Source: Henckelia pumila
Lineage: Eukaryota > Streptophyta > Magnoliopsida > Lamiales > Gesneriaceae
DNA: 64,000 nt
Assembly (NCBI RefSeq): GCF_033568475.1
Contig: NC_133123.1
Span: forward strand, 132,900,930 to 132,964,929
Reading direction: 5' to 3'
The translations under genes and the position numbers were made by a program. The notes beneath the pieces were generated by a model. It worked only from the letters and a program-made list of their open reading frames with translations. It made no database searches and was not told the origin of the DNA. Of this stretch, positions 11,964 through 24,890 are shown one piece after another; the first letter of the stretch is position 1, and every line of letters starts with the position of its first letter.

Positions 11964-14953
11964 ATGGTACAATGGAAACTAGTTTCCAGAAGAAATCATA
12001 CAAAGGTGGGAGTGTTGAATTTTTTCGATTACGTTGATTTAGACAAGATAGGTTTGATTGAACTTTGGGGATATGCGGAGGAGGTCGGATGTACGGAGAA
12101 AGCTAAATTCAGATTTTGGCACAAATTTGGAAAAACATTGAATATTGGGAGATATTTGGACAATGACGAGACTGTTCTTGATATTATGAATCATATTCCT
12201 AGAAACTTTGAAGTAGAAATTTATATAGAACATGTTGATTGCGTTACAATTAATCAGATAGATGCGACTGTTGGTTTAGAGAAAACAGGACTTGACTTAG
12301 TGATAAGTGGTAGCCAGAGTGAGGATGATATTAGTTCAAACAATGATGAAGATACAGATGAATTTTGTGAAAGTGAGTTTGACTTTGAGGAAGACGATCA
12401 ATTGTTTGACAATTTTGTTGATACGAGCATTCAAATTTCAGAGAAGGAAAATTTAGGAACTCGAGAAGATATTTCTATTGAGTTGCTGTCAAGAATGCAA
12501 CAAGATGAAGGAGACGATGATTGTGCAAATAGTGGTGATATGGGAAGTGCTACTGATTCAGAAGATGATGATTCAAACAGATTTCTAGCTTATGACCCAA
12601 ATGTAGATTCAAAAAATCCTGATTTGAAGCTTGGTATGATATTCAGTTCGAAAAAAGAGGCAAAGTTTGCTATCGAAAGTCATTGTATAAGACGAGGGAT
12701 GATGATAAAGTTTGTGAAGAATGATAAGAGCAGGCTATGAGTTCGGTGCAGAAATGAAGGTTGTGGATGGGCTATTCTTGTGTCAAAAATGAATAAAGAT
12801 TCTTGTTGGCAAGTAAAGACATTTGAATCTGAGCACAATAATTGTTATTGGAATTATAAAAATAAAACCATCTACTCAAGTTGGTTGGCCAAAACCTTTG
12901 CGAAGAAATTCAAATCAAATTCTAAGTTGGGGAGTAAAGAGTTCAGGCAAGAGCTATGCGATACTTTGAAGACAAGTATTACAAAGAAACAAGCTTATCT
13001 TGCAAAGGGAAAATCACTTAAGATAGTGGAAGGCAGTATAGAAGAACAATTTAGCAGGATGAGAAATTATTGTGCTGAATTAAAGAGGTCTGATGAAGGT
13101 GCTTCAGTGATTCTAAAGTTGACAGAAGATGATGTTAGTCCAAGATTTCAAAGACTTTATGTTTGTTTTTCTGCTTGCAAAGAAGGTTTTAAAGAGGGAT
13201 GTAGGCCTGCGGTTGGTGTGGATGGTTGTTTTCTAAAGAGCAAGAATGAGGGGCAGTTATTATCAGCAGTTGGGCTAGATCCAAACAATAACATATTCCC
13301 TATTGCTTATGCCATGGTTGAAAGAGAGACGAAAGACAGTTGGATATGGTTTTTACAACTTTTGGACAATGATATTGTTTTTGAGGATCAACATGCTTGG
13401 ACATTCATGTCTGACAATCAAAAAGGCTTGGTTCCTGCCTTTGAGCAATTGTTTCCAAATGCTGAGAATAGATTCTGTGTTAGGCACCTCCATAGCAACA
13501 TGAAACACGATGGCTTTAGAGGTGTAGCGATTAAGAATGCTCTTTGGGCCGCTGCGAGAGCAACAAGAGTTGAAGTATTCAATAAACGAATGGAACAGTT
13601 GAAGAAAATTGATGAAAATGCCTATAAGTGGTTGGCGAAAAAACCTGAACATCACTGGTCCAAGTCATATTTCAGCACTGTTCCAAAATATGACATACTT
13701 CTTAACAATATGTGTGAATGCTTCAACAGCTTCATATTGGATGCAAGAGAAAAACCTATCATTCCGATGTTCAAAGCAATAAGAAATTTGTTGATGGTTA
13801 GATTTCAAAAGAACAGGGCAAAGGCTGAGAAATGGAATGGTGTAATATGTCCCAAAATTAAGGCCGTGTTGTCAAAATATTATTTGGAAGCATCTGGATA
13901 TAGTCTCATGATGTCTGACGAGACACACTATCATATCTCGGGGCCAGACCAACAACACTCTGTGGACCTATCGAGGATGACTTGCAGTTGTCGAAAATGG
14001 GATTTGACAGGAATTCCTTGCTCGCATGCCATCTGTGCTATTTGGTGCAACAGAAAAGATCCAGAATCTTATGTACATCGTTATTACAGTGTCGAGACGT
14101 ACAAACGAAGTTATTCGAGACCAATCATGCCCACTAATGGACCAGATTTGTGGCCTGCATGTCATTTAACCCCTCCGTTGCCACCGTTTAAAGAAAAAGT
14201 TGGGAGGCCAGCAAAATTGAGAAGGCGGGATCCAGATGAATTACCGGCTTTGAACCAAACAAAGCTAAAAGGTTTGAAACGAAATAACAAATGCAGGAGT
14301 TGTGGCGAGATTGGTCATAATCAGAGGAGTTGCAAGAGACCTAAATCTAGTGATGTAGATGTAGCGGCGCACCAAAATGAAGGGATAGAACATGAATCAG
14401 CACCTCAAGAATGTAATGAAATGGAAATAGGTCTAGCTACACAATGCAGCAGCACGATATCAGTTGCAGGTGGAAGAATCCTTCCCACCAAGAAGGTAGC
14501 ACATGATGAGTTGGTTTCAAACAACAGAAAAAAACTACAGGTTATTAAATTTTATGCATTTTAAAGCAGAATACTATGTGTTCTGTCATCTGTGTGCCAT
14601 ATTAATGTTTTTTTTTAAATCTACATTATTGTTTACAGGTTAAACGTAAGAGTGCAAGTGGACTAAAGATTAAAAACAATTCTACCACTATATCATCAGT
14701 CCATGTAAGTGAAATGAATTGTCTATGATTTTTTTGTTCTTGTCGGATACATTTTAGTTTTGTAAATTTTATGTTTTAGGTTAATCACATATTCAACAAA
14801 CCAGATCATGTAATTGTCAAAGGTGGAAAGAACTTTGTGACGGTAGCGGGACTACGAGCTTCATTAACTGACCAAGAAAAAAAAAACACAAGCATATTCA
14901 TCAAGAGTTGCAAAGGAGAAGAGTGCCTCTTCATCAATGAAAGCATCCACTAA
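11964..14953 (+). CDS. MuDR/MURA-type transposase, one in-frame stop
   Basis: Transposase that would cut and join the MULE ends. The first ATG in frame is 11964; an upstream exon joined at the acceptor near 11918 is possible. Predicted exons are 11964-14540, 14639-14704 and 14780-14953, all joined in phase 0 at GT-AG sites. In order the protein shows an N-terminal plant MULE domain, an acidic stretch, the MuDR DNA-binding region (KKEAKFAIESHC ... RCRNEGCGW) and the MULE catalytic domain. Candidate catalytic acids are in VGVDGCF, MSDNQKGL and NMCECFN, with CVRHL between. A SWIM zinc finger (CSCRKWDLTGIPCSHAIC) and a C-terminal CCHC knuckle (CRSCGEIGHNQRSC) follow. A single TGA at 12738-12740 interrupts the DNA-binding region. 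It sits where relatives usually carry arginine, so CGA to TGA by CpG decay is likely. All later domains are intact. Confidence 0.9.
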
Positions 14954-16185
14954 CAAGTAGTAATATTTTAATTGTTATAAGTTTGTTATGGGTATGTTGG
15001 ATTTATTATCGTCATTTTTGTTACTCAATGGGATGTGACGATCTTCTTGTTATTTGGGTAGGACAACTTTTTATTGGTGGATATCAATATGGTCATTTTG
15101 GCATGTGGTGATGTTTTTTTTTTTTCTTTTTTGGACAAAATTTTGTTGGTGAATTTTATGTTTTATGTTATGGTGCATATTAATATTGCTAATGAAGGTC
15201 ATCATTTTTCAAATCATATTATATATCTCTACTCTAATATTTTTTTTAAAATATAAACATATTATTATCTATATTAAAGGAACAACATGATGAATTAAAA
15301 GATAAAAGGCTTCCAAGGAAACGTAAATACCTATAGATTTGGCACAATGAACTCATCATTGTGTTTATCACAATATTGTATACCTTTTATTTTATATTTG
15401 TTAATATAAAGATATTATCTAAAACAACGCACGACATGATGATTGTAAAAGTAAAAAAATTCAAATGAAATATAAACAATTGTATGTTAATACAAATGGA
15501 CAGTAGTAATAGCAAATCTAATCTATCAAGTGCAAAAGAGTCAAATATACCATTTATCTCTTCAGATATTTCTGCAACTCTTAGCGTGTGATTGCGATTC
15601 TCAAGTGTTAAATTTTATTGGGCATCTAATAACTCGGCTATTTTTCAGATTTTGTTATTGAACAGTTGAACTTGAACCACAACCAGAAGTTGGAAAATTC
15701 TTGCCACCAGTGGGAAATTAAGCATTTGGAGGTTGTTTCTCCATATATATATCCCAAAAGCTTTCAATGCTTCTTTCTTGCTCCAAATGGCTTACCATTT
15801 ACGCAAATTAACCCGCGTCTCATTAATAAGCACATCCAAAAAAGGAGTTAGTAAGTTGCAGATTTAATACACCAATCGATCCTACAACATTATGAGAGCC
15901 AAACTACCAGCAAAGTCTTGTAATAGAAGAGAAGAAAAAAATTGAATTAAAAGAAACAACAGTTTTATCTACATTACTTCATTCAATTTTTTACGTAAAA
16001 TTAGATATATTTGTAGAAGGACATACAAAGCCTGATGTGAACGAGTAGCAAAGCAAGTCGCGAACGAAGCTGTTAGGTGGTGAGTTGGCGAGGACGTATC
16101 GTTGCTGGAAACGTGTAATCCACCCTAAAATTGTCGAATTCTAATGTATATTTGAGCATTTACAGCTTTCATTTGGGCGAATATG

Positions 16186-16430
16186 GGAGGAATCGTGACA
16201 AATCGAGAAGAGGATAGATGAGTTTAGGATGCTTGAATCTAATTTTGGGATAAAAAATGTCATGCGCAGAGCATGTGATGAATTCCCGTCAATAATAACG
16301 CCTGGACAAACGGCGGGGATGAAAATGGGACATGTTTTGAAAGGTGGGGGACTAATTTGGCACATGGAAAAGAAGAGGGACCAAGTTGGGACAAAGCCCA
16401 AACTAGAGGGACGAAATCAGGTTTTTTCCC
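16186..16430 (-). repeat. Right terminal inverted repeat of the MULE
   Basis: Inverted partner of 11120-11366. The outer end GGTTTTTTCCC at 16420-16430 is followed at once by the second TACATTTTC copy (16431-16439). Confidence 0.92.
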
Positions 16431-16439
16431 TACATTTTC

Positions 16440-17728
16440 TATTACAAATTGAATGTGTTACTTCGTTTTTTTTTAATATTAATATATATAGTTTTGTTGC
16501 ATGTGTTTTACTCGGATGTCCAATTTGTTTGTTTTTTTTTTCAAAAAAAGTTTTTGAGATGTTCGTGCAAACATCTCATGAAATGTCACATCAGTATTAA
16601 ATGTTTTTGAAACGTTCGCACAAATACATCTCACGTCTCATTTATATTACCGTGCGTAACAAAACTCTCTCTATATATATTCTTTAGTTGCATGATTATA
16701 TGTATGACAAGCTTTTATCCGAGTCTGATTCTGAATTCAAAAAAACAAGCTAAGGTGTCGATCTCGTAAATAGAAGGAAGGAAAATTGAAAAAGAAAAGA
16801 AGAAAAGAGTCCCCATCTTTTGGTCCTTTTTATTGTATCAATCATTTGAAATTTGCTTTATTCTTTGCTTTCTTTAATCACAAAATAATAATACCAAAGA
16901 TGATAATAATAATTAAAAACAAAACAAAACAAAACAAGAAGAAGCTACTCTTAAATCCCAATTCCTCTAAACACAAACATAACATGTACATAGTTCACTC
17001 TTCAGTCTTCACCTTCCTTTTCAGGCTTTGGTAACTGTTGATGTTTCTTCTCTTTCTTCCTAACTTCTCACATAATTACAATGTCTTAATAATGACTCCA
17101 CCAACATTTATGAGCCAAAAAATCCCATAAAATTGACACATTTTGATTGAAAACATTTTAAGTTGGAAGATGTCATATATAAATGTAATTAGGCTAGCTC
17201 ACCATTTGTAATTGCTTCAAATAAATCTTTATTTCAATCTGTGTTTCTTGTGATATTTTGACGGATCAACTACTTTTCTCTCGTTTCTTTTTGGTACCCA
17301 TTTTGAGTCCTTTTGTACCAATGAAGTATGCATATTTTATGCACCTTAAATATTGTTGTTACTTTCCAAAAAAGAAAAAGCAATCTAACTTCTTCAAATT
17401 TATCAATCCACCTTTATCCCTTGTACCAGTAAAAGATACAAGACAACTTAGCTTTGTTTCACATGCATTCACCTTTAACACAAATTTTCTTTAAAACAAC
17501 TTTAGCATTCAAAACTAACAACAACAAGGAAAGCACAAACACACTTCACACTTTCATCTCTTATTAAAACTCAAACTTCCCATGCACATACTCAGTACTG
17601 CTCAAGATCATGAAACTCAGAAACTTAATCTACCTAGTTTTTCCATCATCAAGAAAATAGCACAACATCCTTAGAAACAAGCCTGACGTTTTCGAATTAT
17701 CTTGTGAATTCAAAATCTTGAAACAACC
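16440..17728. other. Intergenic and upstream region of the SMXL gene
   Basis: No gene is supported. It holds AT-rich sequence with poly-T and AAAAC tracts. The last 200 bases before 17729 probably contain the promoter and 5' UTR of the SMXL gene, but I could not fix a TATA box or start site. Confidence 0.4.
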
Positions 17729-20489
17729 ATGAGAAGTGGAGGATACACACTTCAGCAATCTCTAAGCCCTGAATCGGCGGCTGTTGTTAAGCAAGCGATT
17801 GGTTTTGCTCGAAGGAGGGGACATGCACAAGTTACCCCTCTTCATGTGGCAAGTACTATGCTTGCTTCATCCACATGTTTGCTGAAAAGGGCTTGCCTTA
17901 AATCCAATTCTCATCCACTACAGTGTAGGGCACTTGAACTTTGCTTCAATGTTGCTCTGAATCGGCTTCCTACCGCTGTTTCCAGCCCTCTTTCAAACCC
18001 TCATTCTCATTTTCCGTCTCTCTCTAATGCCCTTATCGCGGCCTTTAAAAGAGCTCAAGCGCACCAGCGTCGTGGCTCGATTGAAAACCAGCAGCAGCAG
18101 CCAATTTTAGCACTCAAAATCGAGATTGAACAGCTGATCATTTCGATTTTAGATGATCCTAGCATTAGTCGAGTCATGAGGGAAGCTGGATTTTCGAGCA
18201 CGCAAGTGAAAATCAATGTGGAGCAGGCTGTTTCCTTAGAGATTTGTAGGTCTAAGAGTCCAGTTCTAAGTTGTCCCTCCAAGGAAATTACCAAATCCTT
18301 GGTTCTTGGAAACGGTCTGTCACTCGGCAGAACCGAAAATTTGGCCAAGAACGACGACGTGACGAGTGTTTTCGAGGCACTGATGAACAAGAAAACAAGA
18401 AACACTGTCATTGTTAGTGAGTGTTCATCTACTGCTGAGAGGATTGTTAGGAAAGTGATCGATAAGTTCGACAGGAGAGACGTTCCTAGTGGCATGAAGT
18501 CCGTGCAATTCATAAGTGTCCCACTTTTTACGCTACAAAACATCTCAAAACAAGAGTTTGAAGTGAAGCTTGGAGAGCTGAGGTCCATTGTAAAAGCTTA
18601 TGTGAATACCGGGGCGGTTTTGTACTTGGGAAATCTCGATTGGGTTTCTGAGTTCTGGTGTAATTATAGAGAGCAAAGCAAAGGCTTTTACTCATGCCCT
18701 GTGGAGTATATGATGATGGAACTTAGCAGATTAATCAATGGAGTTGGGGAAAACAGAAGATTATGGCTTATGGGAGTTGCTAATTTTAAAACTTATGCAA
18801 AATGCAAAAGTGGTCACCCTTCTTTAGAGACACTTTGGAGTCTTTATCCTCTTACAATCCAAGATAGCAGCAGCTTGGCGCTTAGTTTGAGCCTCGATGG
18901 GTAAAAATTATTTGCATTTTCTTATTTTTACAATGGGATGTTGGGATATATCTGCATTCTGATTTTTCAATGTTTCTTTTTACAGAATCATTATTTATGT
19001 GATTTTCGTTTCATTCGATGCAGCGAGACGTATGATCGGTTCAGCAAAGAGGCAGTTGATGATTCCAAGTGGCTATTTCACAAGGCTGGAGTCAAGAAAC
19101 ATCTGATTTGCTGTTCAGACTGTTCAGCAAACTTCGAGAGAGAAGCTCGAGGCTTGACGAGTACGAAACAAGAGTTCGCCGCTGTTTCTTGCAGCTCAAA
19201 CTTGCCTTCATGGCTCCAACAGTACAAAAATGAGAACAAGGAACAGCCCAGCAATGATCAGGTAAACCTAGTTCTTTCATGTTTAAATAGAAAAATAATC
19301 ATTATATTAATGAAATGAACTTATAGGTATCTGATATGTTTCTTGTTATATCATTAAGGTTTTTCAGGAATGTGAAAAAATCAAAGATCTTTGCAAGAAA
19401 TGGAACTCAATCTGCACATCTGTTCATAGAAAACCTCATTTTCTTGAAAAAGTATTCGATTTAGCCTCACAATCTCCTTCGACCTCTATATCTTCAAATG
19501 ATCAGAACAAATCCAATCTTCAAAAAAGCCTTCTGGATTGGCCGCTGATCTTTGAACCAAACAATGCACCTATTGAGCCCCAAATCCTTCTACACGAAAA
19601 CGAAACCGAGGTTTCTAAACCATGTTTCAGGAACTACTTAACAGAAACAAAGCCGGACCTCTTATCTAACCCCAACTCTAGTCCTAATTCGGCTTCCTCT
19701 AGCGAAACAAGTGGAGATATGGAGCTAACACACAGATTTAAGGAGTTTAACTCGGAGAACATCAAGATTCTTTGCAAAACTTTAAAAAAGAACGCTCCAT
19801 GGCAGAGGGATATAATTCCTGAGATAGCGAACACCGTCTTAAAGTGCCGGTCCGGGATGATGAAAAGCAAGAAGAACATGATCAAAAACAGAGAAAACAG
19901 AGAAGAAAGTTGGCTTCTCTTCTTAGGAGTCGATTCTGATGGGAAAGAAACAGTTGCAAGAGAGCTTGCCAGGACCATATTCGGCTCATACGACAGCTTC
20001 AACCCGATATATCTCAGTAACTTCACGTCAACCAGAGCCGATTCATCTGAGGAAGTAAGCAACAACAACAAAAGGGCAAGAAACGAGCACGGCGGAAGCC
20101 TGTTCGACAGATTCTTGGAAGGCGTCCGGGAGAATCCCAGTCGGGTCTTTTTCTTGGAAGATTTCGATCAAATGGATCACCATTCTCTCAAGTGCTTCAA
20201 AAGGGCAATCGAAGATGGGTTTTTCACACTTCCAGGCAGTGAAGAAGAAGTCGTTTTCAAGGATGCCATTGTCATCTTCAGCTGTGAAAGCTTTAGTTCT
20301 GCGTCAAGAGCTTGTTCCCCTCCAATCAAAGAAAGGGAATCTGAGAAAAAGACAGAGGAAGAATGTGGCTTGCTGGATTTGAACATTGCAACAGAAGAGT
20401 ACATTCTTGGTGAGAATCATTCAGTCTCTGATAATGGGATTCTAGAGCTAGTGGATGAGCAGTTTGTGTTCAAAATTCAGGTGCTTTGA
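17729..20489 (+). CDS. SMAX1-LIKE (SMXL) protein, SMXL3/4/5-type
   Basis: A nuclear Clp-ATPase-like protein; the family acts as transcriptional co-repressors. Exons 17729-18900, 19024-19261 and 19368-20489 all join at GT-AG and give 843 residues, within the usual family size. The N-terminus (MRSGGYTLQQSLSPESAAVV, then ARRRGHAQVTPLHVASTML) is the double Clp-N domain, residues about 8-170. A degenerate second ATPase domain follows (LFLGVDSDGKETVARELA to VFFLEDFDQMD). The EAR repression motif LLDLN is at residues 805-809 and would recruit TOPLESS-type co-repressors. The FRGKT degron loop, needed for strigolactone/karrikin-triggered breakdown in SMAX1 and D53 types, is not seen. Known SMXL3/4/5 proteins also lack it; they promote phloem formation independently of MAX2. 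Assignment to that subclade is inference. Confidence 0.9.
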
Positions 20490-21199
20490 ATTTGTAAGAA
20501 ACAAAAAAAAAGTGCAAAATCTTTGTTTTGTTTTATATGTCTTCAACCTAAGAACTTTGATATATGGGGTGATGGTATACTTATGAGTTGTAAGTTTTAT
20601 TACTGGATCTTAATCTAACCATATTGATATTATACACAATTATTTCCTTTTTTTTTTGGGTTCTTTCATGCATGTTATATATCATTACACTAATTGTAAG
20701 TTACTATATTTCGTGTCATGAATCAATATTTGGCATCTCTTCTATATTATTTACAAACTAATATATTATATTTGCCCATTTTCTTAAATATGGAACACAT
20801 ATTTACCATAGTCATAAAAATTCTCTTATGTATTAATCAATTGTTAATGTAAGTATGTAACAAGGAATGCTGCATGAGGTTTTTTGCCGTCCTGATATAT
20901 TAGTTATTCTTTCATAATTATAATGAATACTAAATTTTTATCGAGAATAATAAATTCCAGTTATTGATTTGAATGGATTATTGATGATTAAATAATTTGG
21001 GGAAAAAAAAAATTGGCCAAAAAATGGTACTCTTATTCAAAATCAAACCATTAAAACACATTTTTACAGTAATTTTAATTGTAAAATTTATTCTTTTTTT
21101 CTTATATAATTAAAATATTAATCATCACCTTATTATATAATTGAGTATTGTAAGAAGGAATGAAATAAAAATAAAAAATAGTTTAAAGATGAGGAATTT
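20490..21199. other. SMXL 3' flank and spacer before eRF1
   Basis: Holds the likely SMXL 3' UTR and AT-rich spacer leading to the GC-rich eRF1 leader. I see no gene or repeat. Confidence 0.4.
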
Positions 21200-21748
21200 T
21201 ATCCGAAGAGGCCTTTCACATAATCGGGGCCGCTGAATCGGGCGGCGGCGGCGGCGGCGGCGGCGACCATCTCCAAGTAAAAAGTAGCAATTTAAACTCG
21301 TTCACGAATTAAACTGGGAGTTTCTCCTCCCTTTTGAGGTGCGTGAGCTACATCTCCGCGGTTGATGTTGCTTGGCTTATTTTTTGCGCTTAAACATGCT
21401 TGGCTTAATACGAATCACTGTTTTTTTGTTTTTTTGTTTTTTGCTTTTCTATTTATTTTAGTATATATCCATTGGTTTGAATTGATTAAAGTTTGAGTTA
21501 TTTCGGCCCTTTTATGATGGGTCTGAATTTAGAATTTCTTTTTATGTGCTTATATAGGGATTACTAGCTTTTTGTTTTGGATTTGTTTTTGTCTCTCGGG
21601 CGCTATTTCATGTGTATTGAAGAGATTGATGAGTAGAGTGATGATGAAAGTGGTAAAAATGACAAGGCCCGTTTAGTGAGTTGATCAAGGGTGTTAAGGT
21701 TTTTTTCTGGTGAAACTTCTGATTTTCGAATTGTTACTTTAAGTTTTC

Positions 21749-21779
<31 letters not shown>

Positions 21780-23576
21780 GGTTTTCTTCTTCTTCTTTTT
21801 TTGTTTTTATTTTTATTTTTGGTGAGATCGTTGTATGGTTCCAGAGGCAAAGAATGGCAAATATGTTGGCTGTCTGATTCCCTTGTCGGATAAGATTTTG
21901 TTTTTCTTTCGTATAAAGCAGTAACGGAGTCGTGAAGGCAGAAAGCACACTATAAGTCCTTTGTGTTACGATGTTCAGACTAACGTAAGTGTGAATTTAG
22001 TGTGTGCGCGCACACGTGTACACAAATATTTCCGGGCAGGGCCAGGTTCAGGGATTCTGGAGAAGGGGTCCAAAATAGGATAAGGGAGCCTCCTATAGAA
22101 TTTGGGAGAGTGACTGTGTAATTGGGACGAAACTTGATTTGTTAACAAATAACATCCAAATTTTTAAATTTTATTTATTTGCGGTCTGATAGCATCTCCG
22201 TTGGGTTGCCAATATATAAATGTGTATTACGCAAAGTTCCTATGCATGCTCTACAACATCCCCATACGAGCATGCACTCAAGCATTACTATTTGATAGTT
22301 TGTGAATGTCATGCACTCTATGTCTATCTTTCTCTCGTGCTTATCTTCATAACTTATCCGTCAAAAAACTCTAGCTAGGCATGACTCATCTAACTGTATT
22401 CCTCGGGAATTTCTCATCATGGCTCTGATTTTCAAAGTAGCGGCGATAGCAATTAAGTTACATGTTCCACGGAATTAGAAATCTATCGTCCAAATCTATT
22501 ATATATTTTGGCAACAAGAAAAATGTTTTGAGGATTTGAATTCTTTCTAATCGAATACGATATGACTTGGTATTTAAGGCATTTGAATTCCTCCTAATGT
22601 GTAATTTGAAATTCACATATCTTAAAATAAATCTATCAGAATCCCTATCGAATTCAAAAACCATTAGTCCAAACATAACCTTATTCTTGCTAGTGTCGGT
22701 AAATATTTTGGCCTGAGCCGATGCTTCAACCCTGTGGGTGTGACAAATAATTAAAGCTAAATTGGGGTTGGACCGTTGGTGGTGGCTTTTATCCCTGAAA
22801 AACAAAATAAAGGTTTTCTAGGAAAGTGCTCCATTTGGAATTATTTATGCATTACCGTTTTACAACACATGTTGGCCCATGAATTTGTAATATTTAGTCC
22901 TTTTTTTCTTGGTCATTGAAATAACACACAAGATCTGATGACAAATTGTCATTCTATATCTATTTCCTGAAGTTTTTTTTTCTCCGGAATGTCTTCTCAT
23001 TGACTAAATTTGGGGTTTAAATGCTGGTTTGCAGCTCTAAAACTCCTTGTATATAACCTAGAGTAAGATGAGGTTTATCTGAAGTTAGGAAAAATAGGAA
23101 AGAATTTCTTACCTTCAATACTTTGAGGGATGAACTCATTAGTTTGAATAGATTACGCATATTGGTCATACGTAGGGGTTTTGAACTCCTAATCCTATCA
23201 TGTCTGCACACCATAACATAGAGGGCCCAAAGGCAAAGTATGTGAAATGTGGAAAAGAGTCCATCACATCAATTTGCAGTAATAAAAAGATCACCTGTTA
23301 ACTTTGTTTTCCCAGTATTGTTCCTAGCTTTCCGTCCTTCAAGTTGTTCTACATGATTGTTGCTTTGTTAAATGTTTGTTTTGGTGATATGGCGGAGGAA
23401 GTGCTTCTCATGTTGGAAGGTTAAAACACAGTTCTCTATATAGTGGTAGAATCTTTCCTTCTTGGTGGCATTTCTAATTTTTGGCTTGTTATTCCTTTTC
23501 TGTTTAACCTCTATAAACAATTTTTGTTTCATTTGTTCTTTCTTAAGGTTGTTTGTGGCTAACGAGATAATTCACC
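21200..23576 (+). promoter_or_regulatory. Probable eRF1 promoter/leader with a 2.2-kb 5' UTR intron
   Basis: A GC-rich patch at about 21210-21340 stands out from AT-rich surroundings and looks like a first non-coding exon. It carries a GGC run. A good donor (GAG|GTGCGTGAG, near 21337) and an acceptor (TCTTAAG at 23541-23547) would remove about 2.2 kb and leave a short leader before the ATG at 23577. The intron interval holds T-rich sequence typical of leader introns and no supported gene. This is inference from splice signals; a long intronless 5' flank is the alternative. Confidence 0.45.
21241..21265 (+). repeat. (GGC)8 microsatellite in the putative eRF1 leader
   Basis: Eight perfect GGC units in an otherwise AT-rich region. 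Such runs are common in plant 5' UTRs and can form stable RNA structure. No coding role is seen. Confidence 0.85.
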
Positions 23577-24890
23577 ATGGCTGATGGTCAAGAAAATGAT
23601 AAGAATATCGAAATATGGAAAATAAAGAAACTGATCAAGGCTCTAGAGTCTGCTAGAGGAAATGGTACTAGCATGATATCCCTTATCATTCCCCCTGGTG
23701 ATCAAGTTTCCCGGGTCACTAAAATGCTGGCTGAAGAATATGGCACAGCTTCAAATATTAAAAGTAGGGTGAATCGTCAATCTGTCTTAGGTGCTATCAC
23801 ATCTGCGCAGCAGAGGCTTAAGTTGTACAACAAAGTACCCCCGAATGGGCTAGTTCTCTACACTGGAACTATAGTCACTGACGATGGAAAAGAAAAAAAG
23901 GTCACCTTTGACTTTATGCCGTTTAAGGCCATAAATGCTTCTCTGTACCTTTGTGACAATAAATTTCACACCGAACCTCTGTCTCAACTCCTAGAATCTG
24001 ATGAGAAGTTTGGCTTTATTGTCATGGATGGCAACGGTACCCTTTTCGGGACCTTAAGTGGTAATACTCGCGAAGTGCTTCACAAGTTCACGGTTGATCT
24101 TCCTAAAAAACACGGAAGAGGTGGACAATCAGCTCTTCGATTCGCTCGTCTTCGAATGGAAAAGCGCCATAATTATGTTCGGAAGACTGCTGAGCTGGCA
24201 ACTCAGTTCTTTATTAATCCTACTACCAGCCAGCCAAATGTATCGGGGCTGATACTTGCCGGTTCTGCTGATTTTAAAACTGAGTTGAGTCAATCTGACA
24301 TGTTTGATCCTCGCCTGCAAGCCAAGATACTTAATGTGGCGGATGTGTCATATGGAGGGGAAAATGGATTCAATCAAGCCATTGAATTATCTGCAGAGAT
24401 TCTATCCAACGTGAAGTTTATACAAGAGAAGCGTTTGATAGGGAAATTTTTTGAAGAAATCAGTCAAGACACTGGAAAATATGTTTTTGGTGTGGATGAC
24501 ACTATAAAAGCTTTAGAAATGGGAGCTGTTGAAACGTTAATTGTGTGGGAGAACTTGGACGTAAATCGTTATGTTTTCAAAAACAGCGTGACAAATGAGA
24601 CTATCATTAAATACCTGACCAAGGATCAAGAGAGTGACCAGAACAACTTCAAGGACTCGGCTACTTCTGCCGAATTGGAGGTTCAAGACAAAATGCCATT
24701 ACTTGAGTGGTTTGCCAATGAATACAAAAACTTTGGTTGTGCGCTTGAGTTTGTCACTAATAGATCTCAAGAAGGGTCACAGTTTTGCCGAGGATTCGGT
24801 GGCATTGGTGGTATTCTTCGCTACCAACTTGATATGCGATCCTTTGACGAGCCATCTGATGAAGGAGAAATTTACGAGGATTCGGATTAG
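23577..24890 (+). CDS. ERF1: Eukaryotic peptide chain release factor subunit 1 (eRF1)
   Basis: Reads all three stop codons in the ribosomal A site and triggers release of the finished protein together with the GTPase eRF3, in the cytoplasm. The frame is a single open exon of 437 residues, the normal family length. Stop-codon recognition motifs are present: GTS (30-32), NIKS (60-63) and YLCDNKF (124-130). The catalytic GGQ is at 182-184 in [20 protein letters not shown]. The C-terminal domain that binds eRF3 follows and ends in an acidic tail (EGEIYEDSD). The ATG is in a good context (ACCATGG). The coding region has no intron; an intron probably lies in the 5' UTR. No key residue is missing. 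Confidence 0.98.
   Translation: MADGQENDKNIEIWKIKKLIKALESARGNGTSMISLIIPPGDQVSRVTKMLAEEYGTASNIKSRVNRQSVLGAITSAQQRLKLYNKVPPNGLVLYTGTIVTDDGKEKKVTFDFMPFKAINASLYLCDNKFHTEPLSQLLESDEKFGFIVMDGNGTLFGTLSGNTREVLHKFTVDLPKKHGRGGQSALRFARLRMEKRHNYVRKTAELATQFFINPTTSQPNVSGLILAGSADFKTELSQSDMFDPRLQAKILNVADVSYGGENGFNQAIELSAEILSNVKFIQEKRLIGKFFEEISQDTGKYVFGVDDTIKALEMGAVETLIVWENLDVNRYVFKNSVTNETIIKYLTKDQESDQNNFKDSATSAELEVQDKMPLLEWFANEYKNFGCALEFVTNRSQEGSQFCRGFGGIGGILRYQLDMRSFDEPSDEGEIYEDSD

Larger units (their letters stand above)
11120..16430 (+). mobile_element. Autonomous Mutator-like element (MULE) with long inverted repeats
   Basis: A class II DNA transposon of 5.3 kb. Both ends begin GGGAAAAAACC and carry inverted repeats of about 245 bp. 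They are flanked by a perfect 9-bp direct repeat TACATTTTC (11111-11119 and 16431-16439), the length expected of Mutator. Inside is a MURA-type transposase gene on the plus strand. The non-coding stretches 11367-11963 and 14954-16185 hold no gene I can support. A small 5' exon could precede the intron acceptor at 11917-11918. The perfect target duplication and the near-intact transposase suggest a fairly recent insertion. Confidence 0.95.

Noticed and set aside
15250-16130. Possible second MULE gene on the minus strand
   Set aside because: Some MULEs carry a second reversed gene, and parts read weakly like a zinc-finger protein, but no frame stays open and no motif is complete.
23017-23214. 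Minus-strand stretch with GAGTTCAAAACCCC, possible SINE
   Set aside because: The B-box-like word is weak, the A box unconvincing and no tail or target repeats are seen. It lies in the putative eRF1 leader intron.
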